A stretch of DNA of 64,000 bases, taken from the NCBI GenBank assembly GCA_003255025.1, contig QANY01007297.1, positions 544,437-608,436 on the forward strand, given 5' to 3'. The translations under genes were made by a program, and so were the position numbers. Positions 10,501 through 22,117 of the stretch are shown one piece after another (position 1 is the first letter of the stretch; the number at the start of each line of letters is the position of its first letter). The DNA is from Datisca glomerata (taxonomy: Eukaryota > Streptophyta > Magnoliopsida > Cucurbitales > Datiscaceae). The notes under the pieces are model-generated. The model searched no databases. It was not told the origin of the DNA and worked only from the letters and a program-made list of their open reading frames with translations.

Positions 10501-13500
10501 TACTTTATTGGATCAATATTTAATTCATCATATATGCTACATGACAACTCTTGGTTGTAAATCTAAAGGTTGGGACTTCCTTTCTATTTACTTTTGTTGT
10601 TTTGGGGTCTTAACTTTCCCTTGTTGCTACATTGAGCCAGGTTTCCGGAGATCATGTTTGATCTCTCTGGGGTTTATCTAGAGGTAATTATCTTGTTTTC
10701 TTGGGGATATGCCACGCTAGTTAAAGTGAGACTTTATTTTGCAACTTTCACATTTCCTGGCTATGACAAAAAATTGAAGGGTATTTTTGAAAATTCGGAA
10801 AATATATTTGATGAAGGATAGGTCTATCTATCACTAGGTTAGTCAGTAATTTTTTGGGGTCAAATTGGAGATATGAAGATTTGAATATAAAACTTCCTCT
10901 AAAGAGGAGAGATGTAGTGGTCATTTGGCTATGTTCTGGTCACATGTTATGTTAATTGACGGTCCAAATATTACGGGGGACAATGGATATATGTTAACTA
11001 CCTTGCTAAAATTTCAAGGAGAAATTCTAACTAAAATGTTCTTTTATTAAACTGTATGAATGTGTAGGTGGTGGTACTTCTTTTCATTGTGGAAATGAGG
11101 GTCTCAAGATCACGGGACAATAGGAAGTTGCTTAACATTTTAATTCTCTTCCAATACGTACCAAGGATTTATCGTATTTACCTATCATGTAAGGAGTATA
11201 CCAGACATCTTAGTGCTTACACCCTCACTGGAACAGCATGGGCTAAAGGTCTTTTCAATTTCTTTCTATACATCATTGCCAGTCATGTAAGTTTCATTAT
11301 CCATCTATTCTTATCTTAATTACTCATCAAAATAAATCATCATTGAACTGAGAAAAATGTAACCAATAGGAGAAATAATAAAGAACACCCAAACTTATGA
11401 CACATTTACTAAATTTTTAGCTTGATGATTTTGGATTAAAGATTGAATTTATTTGGATTTAAGATTTGTAATATTATGTTTACTATAAATTTAAATTATG
11501 TTGGATTAGATGTTTTGGAAGGAATATGTTAGGTTACATAAGTTTACTATAATGTTGTTCAATTGATAAATTGGTAGTTTGAGTAATGACTTAAAAATGA
11601 TAGTTTTTTATTTTGCACATTAAATCCAACAAATATTTGGATTTGAATTTTGAATCTCCTATTTTTAGTTGGATTAGAAATTTATAAAAACTTTAGATTT
11701 CAAATCCAATGATGTAGTGAGTTTTACACAAACTTTTTAATCTTTTTTTAATAAACACTGGATTTAAATTAAAAATATAAATCCGCAGAATTTGTAATCC
11801 AAATCTAACAAATAAACGTGACTTTAATTACATGGGTGGTTCGGTCTTCATCCCACACAGTACACAGTAGCGAAAAAACATTACGAAAGCACTAAACTAT
11901 TTAATTCAATTTTCTTATATTGATTCCACAATAATAACTTTATTGAACACAAAATCTCTGTTTTTTTAAGGTTGCTGGAGCCTTTTGGTACTTATTCGCA
12001 ATAGAGAGAGAGACAGCATGTTGGCAATATGCATGTGAGAAACAAAATGGATGTAACAACTCAACAAAATTTGATTGTGGTGACTTTAAAGTGGATCAGA
12101 CAATAATTGACCTTCTCCATAAATCATGCCCTCTAAATCCACCAAATCCTTCACTCTTTGATTTTGGTATATTCAGTAGTGCAGTTCAATCTGGAATAGT
12201 GGATTCAACAGGTTTTCTACGGAAATTGTTTTATTGCTTCGGTTGGGGACTGCGAAATCTAAGGTACAATTCTTGCATAACAATATACTGTAACACCTAA
12301 CTACGATTTGAGTTTGATATATAGTATATTAGATTTTGATGAATGTCTGAAGAGATAGGTATGGTGACACTAACTCAGAACCCACGGTGCAGCTCTTTTG
12401 GTTCAAACCTCCAACCAAGTACCTACAGATGGGAAAACTTGTTTGCAGATGCAATTACCATAACCGGCCTTCTTCTATTTATATATCTCATTGGAAATTT
12501 GCAGGTTGGTTATATATATCCTTAAATCTACAAATTCTTTTCCATGCTTTATAATAATTTCTACAGCCTAAATTATATACCAACCCTCTTTGCATTTTTA
12601 CATTAGTCACCAGACGTTTCTTCTAGTTTTAAATAATTACACATAGCTTACTATTTGTTAGTGGATAATTGTTGAAGGTAAAATGCCATTCTCAATTTTT
12701 ACTTTAAGTCTTCAAGCAAAAGCAATTTAGTGCAATGTCTCCAGGAGCGAACTTTTTTCTAGACCCATCCTACTTGACATAATTATAAGTAAAATTTTTT
12801 TGTTATAGTTTTGAAATTTTGAATGAAACAGAGATAACAATATACAATTTTGTTATATATTTGAAGGATGACAAATTGTATACAGTTTGATAATTTTATA
12901 AATTTGTATGGGAAAATAATATACATTTTTATAATTTTATAAATTGGAAGTGGGCAAATAGGGATTATTTTATTTTTTTTACACATTTTATCTAGATAAT
13001 TATATATATTATATGAAAAAGTACAAATGATAGGGGGCATTGCCCCCCATTTCCTATAGCTCGCCTCTGTTTGTCTCCTAATGATAAAGTTCTTATAAAA
13101 TGTGCAAAAGACATAGTATTGTTGATTAGATTGTTTAATGAGCTAAAACTAGTCGCATATGCGTGCACGTTGAACAGACATATCTGCAGTTAGCAGCTAT
13201 AAAATCAGAAGAGAGAAGAAGTATGATGAAAAAAAAAGAACTTGACATAGACTTGTGGGTAAGGAAGAATGGGATCCCACAGATGAGGAATGAGATCATG
13301 CACTATGCACGATTAAAGTTTCATGAAAATAAAGAAGTAGATTTGAAGAATCTTCTCAATATTCTCCCTTGGGAAAGCAAAAGGCATATTAAACATCATC
13401 TCTGCTTTGCAATCATAAAGAAAGTGAGTTCCTCTTATCCTTTATCTCTTTTGTTTATTTAGTCGGTAAGAGTAAAACCAATCATAGTTCATAATTAAAA

Positions 13501-14470
13501 ATGGATTTTCCTTTTGTTAGCAAGTTTTTTCAATAGAGAAAGTAACTTTACCATTCTTAATAAAAGAAATAAGCATAAAGTACATTGTTAGATCCCTTAC
13601 AATATGTCCTAGCTATCAAATTTAGTCCCTAGCTAGAGTTTTAATGTCATCTACTTTTGGTCACTGAACTTACAAATCATTAGCCATTAGATAACATCAT
13701 TTGTACGTCAACACGTCCGCAAACGACATAAATTTCTAATTCAAAGAGTAAGAAGCCTTAAGCTTTTTCTTTTCTCATAGATGGGATTAACATACGTTGA
13801 AAGATGGTGCTAGTTGCTAATGATCATTTGTAGTTCAGGAACAATTTGGCCAAATTGAAACTTCAGGGACTCAATTTGTATTAAGAACAGACTTTAGTGG
13901 TGTAAAGTATATTTTTCCCAAGATATTAGAATCAATCCATTCAACAAAAAGAACAAATAATTGTTCCCTAAATTCTTTTCTTGAATGAACATATGAGTTG
14001 TATAGGTTCCGGAGCTTCAGAAACTAGATGACCAATTTGTGCACGACATCTTTGTCAACCATCTAAAACCGGTGATTTTTGAAGAGCATGGCGACATTAT
14101 TCGCGAAGGAGAGCCTATTGATCGGATGCTGTTCTTCACTCAAGGCACTGTCTTAACTTACAAAATCAATAAAAATGAAACATCATCGTTAGACCACTCA
14201 CCAAGCACTGAGAAGCTTGAAAAAGGTGATTTTCATGGAGAAGAACTTCTACAATCGGCACTCAAAGATAATGCCCTATCCGATCTCCCCATCTCAACCA
14301 AGACACTCAAAGCACATACCAAAATAGAAGCCTTTGCTCTAATGGCTCGTAACTTGAGCATTTTAGTTTCAAGTTATAGGAGGCATTTTGGAGATAACAT
14401 TGATCCTAACTCGCGTGGATCAAATGTTGCTGCTTCTAAAATACGAGCTGCTTTGGGCCGACGTTCTTGA
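7567..14470 (+). CDS. Cyclic nucleotide-gated ion channel (plant CNGC family), 601 aa, seven exons
   Basis: Exons: 7567-7586, 7953-8403, 11068-11286, 11971-12263, 12393-12504, 13178-13423 and 14006-14470 (stop included). All introns are GT-AG and phases agree, giving 1806 nt. The product is a plasma-membrane (or endomembrane) tetrameric cation channel subunit by family. Visible parts: S1 about residues 41-69; S2-S3 about 83-155, ending in the family motif LIDILAVLPIPQ; S4-like segment about 167-197 (FQYVPRIYRIYL); S5 about 217-242; a cysteine-containing turret about 247-283; pore helix and filter about 310-335 (FYCFGWGLRNLSSFGSNL); S6 about 343-365 (IYLIGNLQTYLQ); C-linker about 366-460; cyclic nucleotide-binding domain about 465-575, with GDFHGEELL and the hinge LPISTKTLKAHTKIEAFAL. 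The protein is shorter than usual CNGCs (about 700 aa) because the IQ-containing tail is nearly absent. The filter is GSN where GQN or GQG is usual. The ATG at 7567 was chosen because its 20-nt exon restores the phase of exon 2. It appears expressible; expression itself is not shown. Confidence 0.92.
8817..8900. repeat. 42-bp tandem duplication
   Basis: Units 8817-8858 and 8859-8900 begin TTCTGAAATATACACACATT and differ at a single visible base (AAGAGATATA versus AAGAAATATA). Confidence 0.9.
9624..9970. repeat. Array of degenerate 17-bp palindromes (ACTTGAA-NNN-TTCAAGT)
   Basis: About eight units of the form ACTTGAATGGTTCAAGT occur, each an imperfect dyad and often followed by AGTCA. Several units are paired about 40 bp apart, for example ACTTGAAGGGTTCAAGT then ACTTGAATCATTCAAGT near 9755-9805. 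Spacing is irregular and copies decay toward the right end. The pattern resembles subterminal repeats of DNA transposons, but no terminus was found. Confidence 0.75.
12505..13177 (+). other. Intron 5 of the CNGC gene
   Basis: AT-rich intron without recognised coding sequence. The segment around 12745-13070 ends in GGGGGGCATTGCCCCCC, a sequence resembling short dispersed plant repeats, but it was not identified further. Introns 3 (11287-11970), 4 (12264-12392) and 6 (13424-14005) likewise show nothing beyond AT-rich sequence. Confidence 0.5.
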
Positions 14471-15079
14471 AAGTGAGCTTAAAAGCCTCCGAAGACCAAC
14501 CGGGCAGATGAGGATTTGTTTGGTGAATTACTAGGTATTTATGTAATGCTATTTAGTTATTATGTCTATATTGTTTTGGTCGGGTGCGTTTTATTATGTA
14601 TTGGCATGACTAAGGAATTAATATTAGGATTAACTAAGTTAGAAACGGTAATCTGTGTTGAGAAAGACTAAAATAGGCTTAATCATTTTCAGAATAGCTA
14701 AACAAGTTTTGATCTAAACAAACCTTTTAATTAAGAGATTGCTTTGTTTGGGCTAAAGCATATATCAATTGGTATTTATATACCAAAAGGTACTTTTGTT
14801 AGTTGAAAACACATTCAAGAAGATATATAGCTCACTATGTCTTTACCATATTAAAAACAAAAAAGGGTGTTTTAGTTTTGAAAACTGATATATGTGAAAG
14901 ACCTATGATAGACTTTGTACAGAAACTGGGTTTTAGATCGGTTTATGACTTGTGTAAAACCAGAGTGATTTAATTCTTATTAATCCAAGTCCTAGAGATA
15001 TTATTATACCTAAGAGATGATTCAGGCAAAGTGATTCTCTTTGACCTTACCTTTTCATCATAGTCGCTAAAAGTCATTC
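14471..15079 (+). other. 3' flank of the CNGC gene
   Basis: Contains the presumed 3' UTR just after the stop at 14470. No clear polyadenylation signal could be singled out in this AT-rich sequence, and no other feature was recognised before the LINE fragment. Confidence 0.4.
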
Positions 15080-15330
15080 CAGTATCTAACTCAAAGCTGT
15101 ACATGGAGGAAGATGGAATCAAAGTATGTTTGCTTAAAGAAGAATCAATCCATGTTTCTCATGTCTTCTTTGCAGATGATTGTTTGTTTTTTACTGAAGC
15201 AAATGAAGTGACTATTGCATGCGATTGAAGGAAGTTATCTCTAAATATTGTAATGCTTCTAGCCAATAAGTAATTAATTTGACCAAAAGTAGTTTCTGAT
15301 GCAACAAAGTGTGCTTGGTTTTAAAAGCAA
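15080..15330 (+). pseudogene. LINE (non-LTR) reverse transcriptase fragment
   Basis: The plus strand encodes HVSHVFFADDCLFFTEA (15150-15200), which matches the catalytic block F-A-D-D of LINE-type reverse transcriptases. Upstream is a short EEDGIKVCLLKEE segment. Downstream, after frameshifts and stops, are residues resembling the L-N-x-x-KSSF motif that usually follows. Only this small part of the RT domain is preserved and no poly-A tail or endonuclease is visible, so it is an old truncated copy. Confidence 0.7.
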
Positions 15331-15904
15331 GAGTCTACTTTGTATGTTTAAGATCTTATGTTATGTAGATGTCCCATAAGCTTATACAAGAAATACTCAC
15401 ACGAAAATGAGATTGATTCGACGTGAATACAAAAAAGACACATTAAAGATTTTCGTCATTTTCGCAAGTACAGAAAATTTAGAATGGGAAATAGAAAATT
15501 TTCTGATTTTTATCAATCAAGAACTACATACGGATTATATATTACTATCCTAGTTAAAGGCTTCTATATCTAAAAACCTTAGAGAAATTTCCTTCGTTAG
15601 CTATTTGGAAAAGGCAAAAAATGATGATAGCCCCCCCTCTATGTAACGAAATGGGTACCTTTGGACCATGGAAAATACAACTTTACTCTTGCTCGTTTCC
15701 TATTCTTCATTTTTCAACGGCGAAGTCAAACAACACACCCTCTTCATCTCAACTCTTCTCTTTCTGCTTCAATCTTCTCACAGACGTGAAACCTCCCATC
15801 TTTGTCTCTTTTTTCTCTTCAACGACAGTGACTCAACGACTCAATGAACCCTCAGGCGACTTCCTCAAATCAAATATGTTCTTTTCATGCGACTCCATCA
15901 AATT
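15331..15904. other. Unassigned sequence between the LINE and Copia fragments
   Basis: An open frame runs through 15621-15915 but its translation shows no recognisable domain, and in another frame the Copia homology begins near 15915. No function is assigned. Confidence 0.35.
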
Positions 15905-18690
15905 AATGAGAATTTCGATTGCATATCTTGTCAGCTTGCAAAATAATGTGCTACCCCTTTTCATAGTACTGACTCAACTTCCTCTACACCTTTTAATTTA
16001 GTTCACTATGAAATATGTGAATCTATTCCTACTCATACTAGGAGGGGATCAAAATACGGTCATTTTTGTAGATGATCATTCCATGTTCACATGGTTATAT
16101 CTTATGTGTAGTAGGTCTGAGTTGCACAAAATTTACTTTGAATTTGCTCAAATGATAAAAACACAATTCTCTATTTCTATAAAAAGTGTCGTACTGGCAA
16201 TGCTATGGAATATAAAGATATTGAGTTTTTAGGTTTTCTTCACTCTTATGGTACTGTTGTTCAACGCTCTTGTCCAGGCACTTCTCAACAAAATGGAAGA
16301 GTTGAATGAAAATATAGGCATATTCTGGAAATTACTAAGACCATACTTATCTCTACCTTTTGTCCTGAGAAATTTTTGGGAGAAGTTGCTTTAATAGTTA
16401 TCTTTATTATAAATCGAGTTTCTTCTAAAATAATATAAAATAAGACTCCTTTTGAGCTTCTCCACTTCACACGCCCCTAATTATAGCTCTTTAAAAGTTT
16501 TCGGTAGTGTATGTTTGGTTCTCTTTCAACCACATGGATGCACAAAACTTGAACAATGAGCTCACTTATGTTATTTTCTTGGATATGAAATTAAACAAAA
16601 AGGATATAGGTGGGTTATGATCCCATTTCAAATCATCTTTGCATATCTTTTCATGTCATATTTTGGTAACATAAAATGTTTTCCTCTATGTCACAGTTTC
16701 AATTCTCATCTTTGTCTTTGACTCGTACTTTCCCAACTCTTCTGTGAAATTATTTCTTGAGGAAGCTCATGTATCACCACCTTCTAATATCTCTACAGTC
16801 ATTCATGCACTTTTTGATCTCTCTACTGACAATCCTACATCACCTCAGGCTTATCTGAAGTCTATACGCCATCTGAGGATCCTTCTATGCATCCTCTTAA
16901 GTCATTCCCTTCAATTCCATCTCTACGTCTTTTAACTCGGTAAGAGAATAATCTACTCGTCTCGCGATTTTCATTTGCTTTTCTACTATTCTCTTTCTCT
17001 TTTCTACTATTCTCTTTCTATGGACCTCAATCATATGAATGGGCCAGTTCTAATCTTGTTTGACAGCAAGCGATGGAAGAAGAAGTACAGGCTCTTGAAA
17101 ACACTAATACTTGAGACTTGGTAGATCTGCCTCCTGGTTAGTTATGGGTTGTAAATAGGTTTACATCAAAACTCGTTCTGATGATTCATTTGATAGATAT
17201 AAAGCTTGGTTTGTAGCAAAAGGATATGCATAAGAGTATGGTATTGATTATGAAGAAACATTTACTCATGTTGCTCATCTTACATCAATTTGAAGTTTAC
17301 TTGATGTTGCTACTGTTCGTAAATAGAAAATATATTAGATGGATATCAAGAATGCATTTCTTAATGGTGAACTAGCAGAAGATGTATACATGAAGCCTCC
17401 TCTAGGATACCATCATTTACCTAACAAAGTCTGTAAACTTTGTTGACCTTTGTAAGGTCTTAAACAAGCTCCTCGAACTTGGTTTACCAAGTTAGTACTA
17501 CAATTGTGTAGTTTGATTTCACATCAAGAACTCATCACTATTTGTTTGAAACTCTCATAAGGGCATCACTCTTCTTTTGATTTATGTTGATGACATGATA
17601 ATTGTTGGATATGATGTGTCTGACATTTCTGATCTCAAGTTCTCAAACGCCACTTTTAGATGAATGATCTGGGCCTCATTAATTATTTTCTTGGACTTTA
17701 GGTCTCATATGATTCCGATGGATATTGTTTCTCTTAGGCCAAATATGCTTCGATCTTCTTCGTGCGGGAATAAGTGATAGAAAAACTACTTCCACTCCTC
17801 TGGAACAAAACGTTAGGCTCAATCCTTTTGATGGCTCACCACTCCTATCGATAATTAGTGGGATGCCTTGTCTATGCAACTGTCATTATGCCAGATATAG
17901 CTCATGCAGTTCATTTTATCAGTTAATTTCTCTCCGCTCTACACTCTACTCATTATGCAGTAGCATTTCATATATTACGTTATGTGAAAGGCACCATATT
18001 TCATTGTCTACACTTCTCAACGAAGAGCTCTCTTAAAATTCATGTATATGATGCCGCTGATTGGGCAGGTGATCTCACTGGCAGTCGTCTACTACTAGAT
18101 TCAGTTTCTTCTTAAGAGATTCTCTGATATCTTGGTGCAGAAAGAAGCAATCTATTACAACTAGATCAAATATTGAGATAGAATATCATTCTTTGGAAAA
18201 TGATTCTCAAGAACTTCTATGGCTTCGTTGGTTAGGATTTGGGTATTATTTCAGTCTACACTGCTACAATTCTTTGCTGCGATAATCAAATTATACACAA
18301 TGATATCTTTCATGAGCGCATTAAACATACAGAGTTTGATTGCCACTTCATCTGTCAACATTTATCTCGAGGCATCATTCAAATTCTTTCAGTTACCTTA
18401 GGTGATCATACTGTAGAAATATTTACCAAGACTCATTCTCCTGGCCTCTTTAAAGTTTTAGTATGAAAACTCAAGTTGGCTTATGCTTTACCACCTTGAG
18501 TTTGAAGGGGGTGTTAACATATATATTTATGTGAATCTAGGTTGGTTGTTTGACTATATTCAGTTGTACTATATTGTGTATTACAGTTTGTGCCTAGTAC
18601 TGCATGTTATTCTAAGCCTATAAATAATATCTCATAAGTACATATTTTTTACTATATATATTGACTACTTTATCTTTTACCAGTTGGGGA
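15905..18690 (+). mobile_element. Decayed Copia retrotransposon (integrase to 3' LTR)
   Basis: In order: a GAG-pre-integrase end with CISCQLAK (about 15920-15945); integrase core with VIFVDDHSMFTWLYLM (16047-16110) and SCPGTSQQNGRVE (about 16275-16310); integrase end with FLGYEIKQKGYRWV (about 16575-16620); reverse transcriptase with MDIKNAFLNGELAEDVYMKPP (about 17340-17400) and LIYVDDMIIVG (17580-17610), so the YVDD active site is intact; and RNase H with YATVIMPDIAHAV (about 17870-17910) and CCDNQ (18275-18290). Frameshifts and stops break every domain. A purine tract precedes an LTR start at 18512. The 5' LTR, gag and protease were not found, so the element is 5'-truncated. Confidence 0.88.
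18512..18690 (+). repeat. Probable 3' LTR of the decayed Copia element (end uncertain)
   Basis: After the RNase H remnant, TTTGAAGGGGG acts as polypurine tract and is followed by TGTTAACATATATATTTATG. This is the usual position and TG start of a Copia 3' LTR. A TATA-like stretch and a poly-A-like region follow. The 3' boundary (CA) is not clear. Confidence 0.55.
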
Positions 18691-19147
18691 AACCTCGCCT
18701 ATGATTTTTTCAAAAATCCTCTACTTTAAAGTTTTGAAATCCTTATGATTTTTGTGTTATGAAGTTGTTAAGTTTTGAAATCCATATGAGTTCTTAAGTT
18801 TTAAAATGGAAATGAACATGACATTTTTGGGGAAGTCCCTTTTGTTTTTCATTTTAAGGTTTTAAATTCCCTATGATTTTTTCAGTTATGAAGTTTTTAG
18901 CTATGCATAACTTTATGGTTATTATAGGAGGTGACATCTTGATGTTGTTCATGGAATCTAGGATTTAATAGGACTTCTATCCAATTTTGACACAAGGTGA
19001 GACGTTCATGGGAATATTGCTAGATGCTTGGTTGGTTTTGCCATGCTTTTTTAGATAGGTTTATGCTTTCTATCGATGTGGTTCTTGATTAAGGGATAGA
19101 TAACCACGTTTAGGTAAACAAATATAAGTGTACAAACATTCTACTGC
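18691..19147. other. Unassigned AT-rich sequence between two Copia elements
   Basis: Contains several degenerate copies of a phrase like AAGTTTTGAAATCC with TATGA. No coding sequence or known element was recognised. Confidence 0.35.
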
Positions 19148-19152
19148 AATAC
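19148..19152. other. Left target-site duplication AATAC of the 14.9-kb Copia insertion
   Basis: AATAC lies directly before the TGTTGGGCATAG start of the 5' LTR and is repeated exactly after the 3' LTR at 34082-34086. Confidence 0.85.
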
Positions 19153-21887
19153 TGTTGGGCATAGTGCCCACAAAACATGTGTAAATTCATTTTATTTGGA
19201 AATTAATAAAAGCGTATTTTTCTTATAATTGTATTCTCTGAACTATTATTGAATAATTAATATAAATATTTAAAAAAATTATATTTATTAATGAGACTAT
19301 GATCACGTATTAGTACAAGAGAATTAATATCATAGATAATGAATAAAATAGTTTGTAACATATTAAAGTATAAAATCTTTACTGAATGGTTGTTGGTAGA
19401 TTTCACTAAGCATTTGAAATGCTTGTGAATTAATATATTTATTAACTTACTTTTTATCATAAAGATTTAATATACATCAATCAGATGATCATATGTAGAT
19501 CAGTCTAAATACTGAGTAGTCATGAGCTACTATACATATCTACTGGATCTTTTGATTCACTCATTAAGGTTTGATTGTAAAACAGGTTAATAACTTTCTT
19601 TTAGAGATTCAATGATATTGATGGCTGAAAACATGATCTTACAAGATTTGGAATTCAAGCTTTCCTAATGGATCGTATATTTGTTCTCATAAGTGTTAAT
19701 TCTAGGACGGAATGGTTATTGAGCTCAAATTTATAGTACAGTTATAAATTAATTGTTCACTAGTGAATTAATGATATTTAAGGATCAAGATGTAATTAAA
19801 AATGTAAAACGGTAATTTTGACCAGCTCTAATTTACGAACCAATAATTAGAAGACAAAACTACATGAAGTGATTATATCAATGGAATACACGAGATTACT
19901 CTGTAAATATATTCTGTAATTACTAAGAGCGCAATTCCATATTTATAGTTGAGTAATAATTGAATTAATAAATAAGTTATTTAATTAAAGAATTTAATTA
20001 ATAATTTAGTTTATTGAAGCTAAGAATTATAGGTTCATGGTCTCCAAGCCACTTCTGTACTGCATAGTCTAGGGTGTGAATATTCCAAGACATAAGAAAA
20101 TGACTAGATTACAAAAGGAATTGGGTTTCCAAGGCAAGCATATAATTATAAGATAATTATATGTCATTAATTAATTGAGAAATAATTAACTAAATTAATT
20201 AATGTATTTTTTGAAATATTGATTAATTAATTTTTTACATTGATTAGCTATGAACTAATCGATTTTAGACAATATATTTTGTTTATAAAATTAAATAATA
20301 TTAGGTTATTAGAAGATAACAATTTACTTTTGAATTAACTAATCAGTTAATTTTGAATTAACAGATAAGTTAGTTGATAGATTTTATTAGATAAGTTAAT
20401 TTCTAAATTCACTTATATTTATGTTTATTTGAAATAATGCATTGATATTTATCTGTTTAAATAAAATAATAAAATAGAAAATTACCATGTGACATTTTAG
20501 ACTACGACACGCCAATCACTGTGTTGGAGTAGTGATTGGTGCACGGCACACTACAGTGGCATATTTGTAAATAATTTTATTATTTTATTAAAACCTAAAC
20601 CTAATGAGACTTGACCTAGAATATAAATAGATAATATTCTATTGACCTCATGAATCAAGTAATCAATCAATCGATAATTGATGAGTATGTTTCACATTCA
20701 TATTTTAGTTGATCATAACTTTAATTTTGTTGGTTCTTTTAGAGTTTTCGTATGATTTATTTTTATTTTTGTAGGCAAGATATTATTGTGCATTTGGGTT
20801 GATTTAAAAATATTTGGAAGGCAAAAATACGAAGAAAACGAGAAAATGATGGACCTGGGTAGAAGGACTAGTGGTGGCTTCCTAGCGCCCTAACGTTGGC
20901 TTCCCAGCATCCCAGCGCTGGTCGTTGGCTAGCTAGGCAATAAACCAGCGTCGTGACGCTGGCTTCCAGCGCCGCGACGCTAGGGCGATAATATTTTCCA
21001 TGATTATTTTCTCCTATTTTATTGTTATTGAACTCTAGTGTGTAAATATAATATTTTAGGTCTTTTTAGGGACTTTTTAGACTTGGGAGGCAGAGGAGAA
21101 AGTTTTTTGGAGAGGAAATGAGAATGAATCCAATCAAGAGACGAATCTAAACGTCAATTCATCCTCAAATCTAGTTTTCTATTCTCTTTTCCGCTATGTT
21201 CATGAATATTATTAGTATATGTTCTTATTTTAGTATGTTCTAAATATCTTATCTAGGATTACGACGTAGCTAACCATGATTATTCATAAATTTTAATTTT
21301 TAATTCAATCGATGTTTATTCAGTATTATTGAGTGTTATACCATTCTTAATGCTTGTGATCGTCTAAGACTGAGAAGTGATTATTAAATTTGATTTTTGT
21401 TCATAACACCATTAGAATTTCATAAGTTAGAGATAATTATAAATCTAGTGCAATAATTATAATTTCATATGCTTAATGAGTTTCAACTTATTGAATCTTG
21501 ACAGAGATGTACGATTATTACTTTTGATTCATTGTCATCGATGCTTGAGAAAGAATGATAATTACTTTAGAGAAATTCGTTGTCAAATTTGATAAACATT
21601 AATTGATTGAGGTTTAGAATTTTGAGGATGCTTGGTTTGGTGAAATCAGAATTCCTAGATCTTTTATCTATTTAAATTTAAATTATTTATCTTTATCAAA
21701 TCTTTCTCGTTTTAGTTTAAATAGAATTTTAGTTTAATGTCTATTGATTTAATATATACAGATATAATGGATCCGTGTAGAAAATTGTCTTTTACAAAAG
21801 TAGTTTTGGGACCTGTGGTCTTGTATCAAACCTTTGAATGATTAAAAATCATTGTGCTACGCATCTGATGCGCCACTGTTACCAGTA
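19153..21887 (+). repeat. 5' LTR of the 14.9-kb Copia element
   Basis: Aligns along most of its length with the 3' LTR. Shared phrases include CATAGATAATGAATAAAATAG, CATCAATCAGATG and CTACATGAAGTGATTATATC, and the end runs TTGATTTAAT...GATGCGCCACT. It is about 720 bp longer because 20684-21735 is unrelated to the matching part of the 3' LTR. Confidence 0.9.
20684..21735. repeat. Foreign block replacing part of the 5' LTR
   Basis: This block is absent from the 3' LTR, which instead has about 270 bp of other sequence (33655-33920). The left part has a GC-rich segment with repeated CCAGCG and GACGCTGG words (about 20875-20990). The right part (about 21185-21700) matches 45895-46440, sharing TTATCTAGG-TACG-CGTAGC, TTATTGAGTGTTA and CTAAGACTGAGAA. 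It is a dispersed LTR-type or non-coding retroelement fragment. Confidence 0.75.
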
Positions 21888-21888
21888 A

Positions 21889-21901
21889 TTGGTATCAGAA
21901 C
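21889..21901 (+). other. Primer-binding site (initiator tRNA-Met type)
   Basis: TTGGTATCAGAAC lies two bases after the 5' LTR. It fits the Copia consensus TGGTATCAGAGC, complementary to the 3' end of initiator tRNA-Met, with one change (G to A). Confidence 0.8.
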
Positions 21902-21924
21902 GGTCATTATATATGTGTACATGA

Positions 21925-21951
21925 AATGTTATGTGGGTTCTCTTGCATTAT

Positions 21952-21987
<36 letters not shown>

Positions 21988-22021
21988 AATATGTATGAAT
22001 GAATGAATGGTTTCTATTTTG

Positions 22022-22076
<55 letters not shown>

Positions 22077-22117
22077 GGGAGAGAGAGAGAATAATGCAAG
22101 AGAACCCACATAACATT
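21925..22117. repeat. Large imperfect palindrome with CT/AT microsatellite arms
   Basis: A unique 28-bp arm (21925-21952, starting AATGTTATGTGGGTTCTCTT) is perfectly complementary to 22090-22117. Internal to the arms are (CT)n(AT)n on the left and (AT)n(GA)n on the right, which also pair. A spacer of about 35 bp remains. The single-strand form would be a long stem-loop. Confidence 0.9.

Larger units (their letters stand above)
8404..11067 (+). other. Intron 2 of the CNGC gene (2.66 kb) with repeats
   Basis: The longest intron of the gene. It contains a 42-bp tandem duplication (8817-8900), CTT/TTC-rich tracts (about 9050-9240), an array of short palindromes (9624-9970) and an ATC/CAT-rich low-complexity stretch (about 10085-10260). 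No transposon proteins were recognised. Open frames here are products of low-complexity sequence. Confidence 0.75.

Noticed and set aside
15621..16001. 126-codon open frame (+)
   Set aside because: No domain is recognised; its end overlaps Copia integrase sequence readable in another frame, so it is probably a chance frame.
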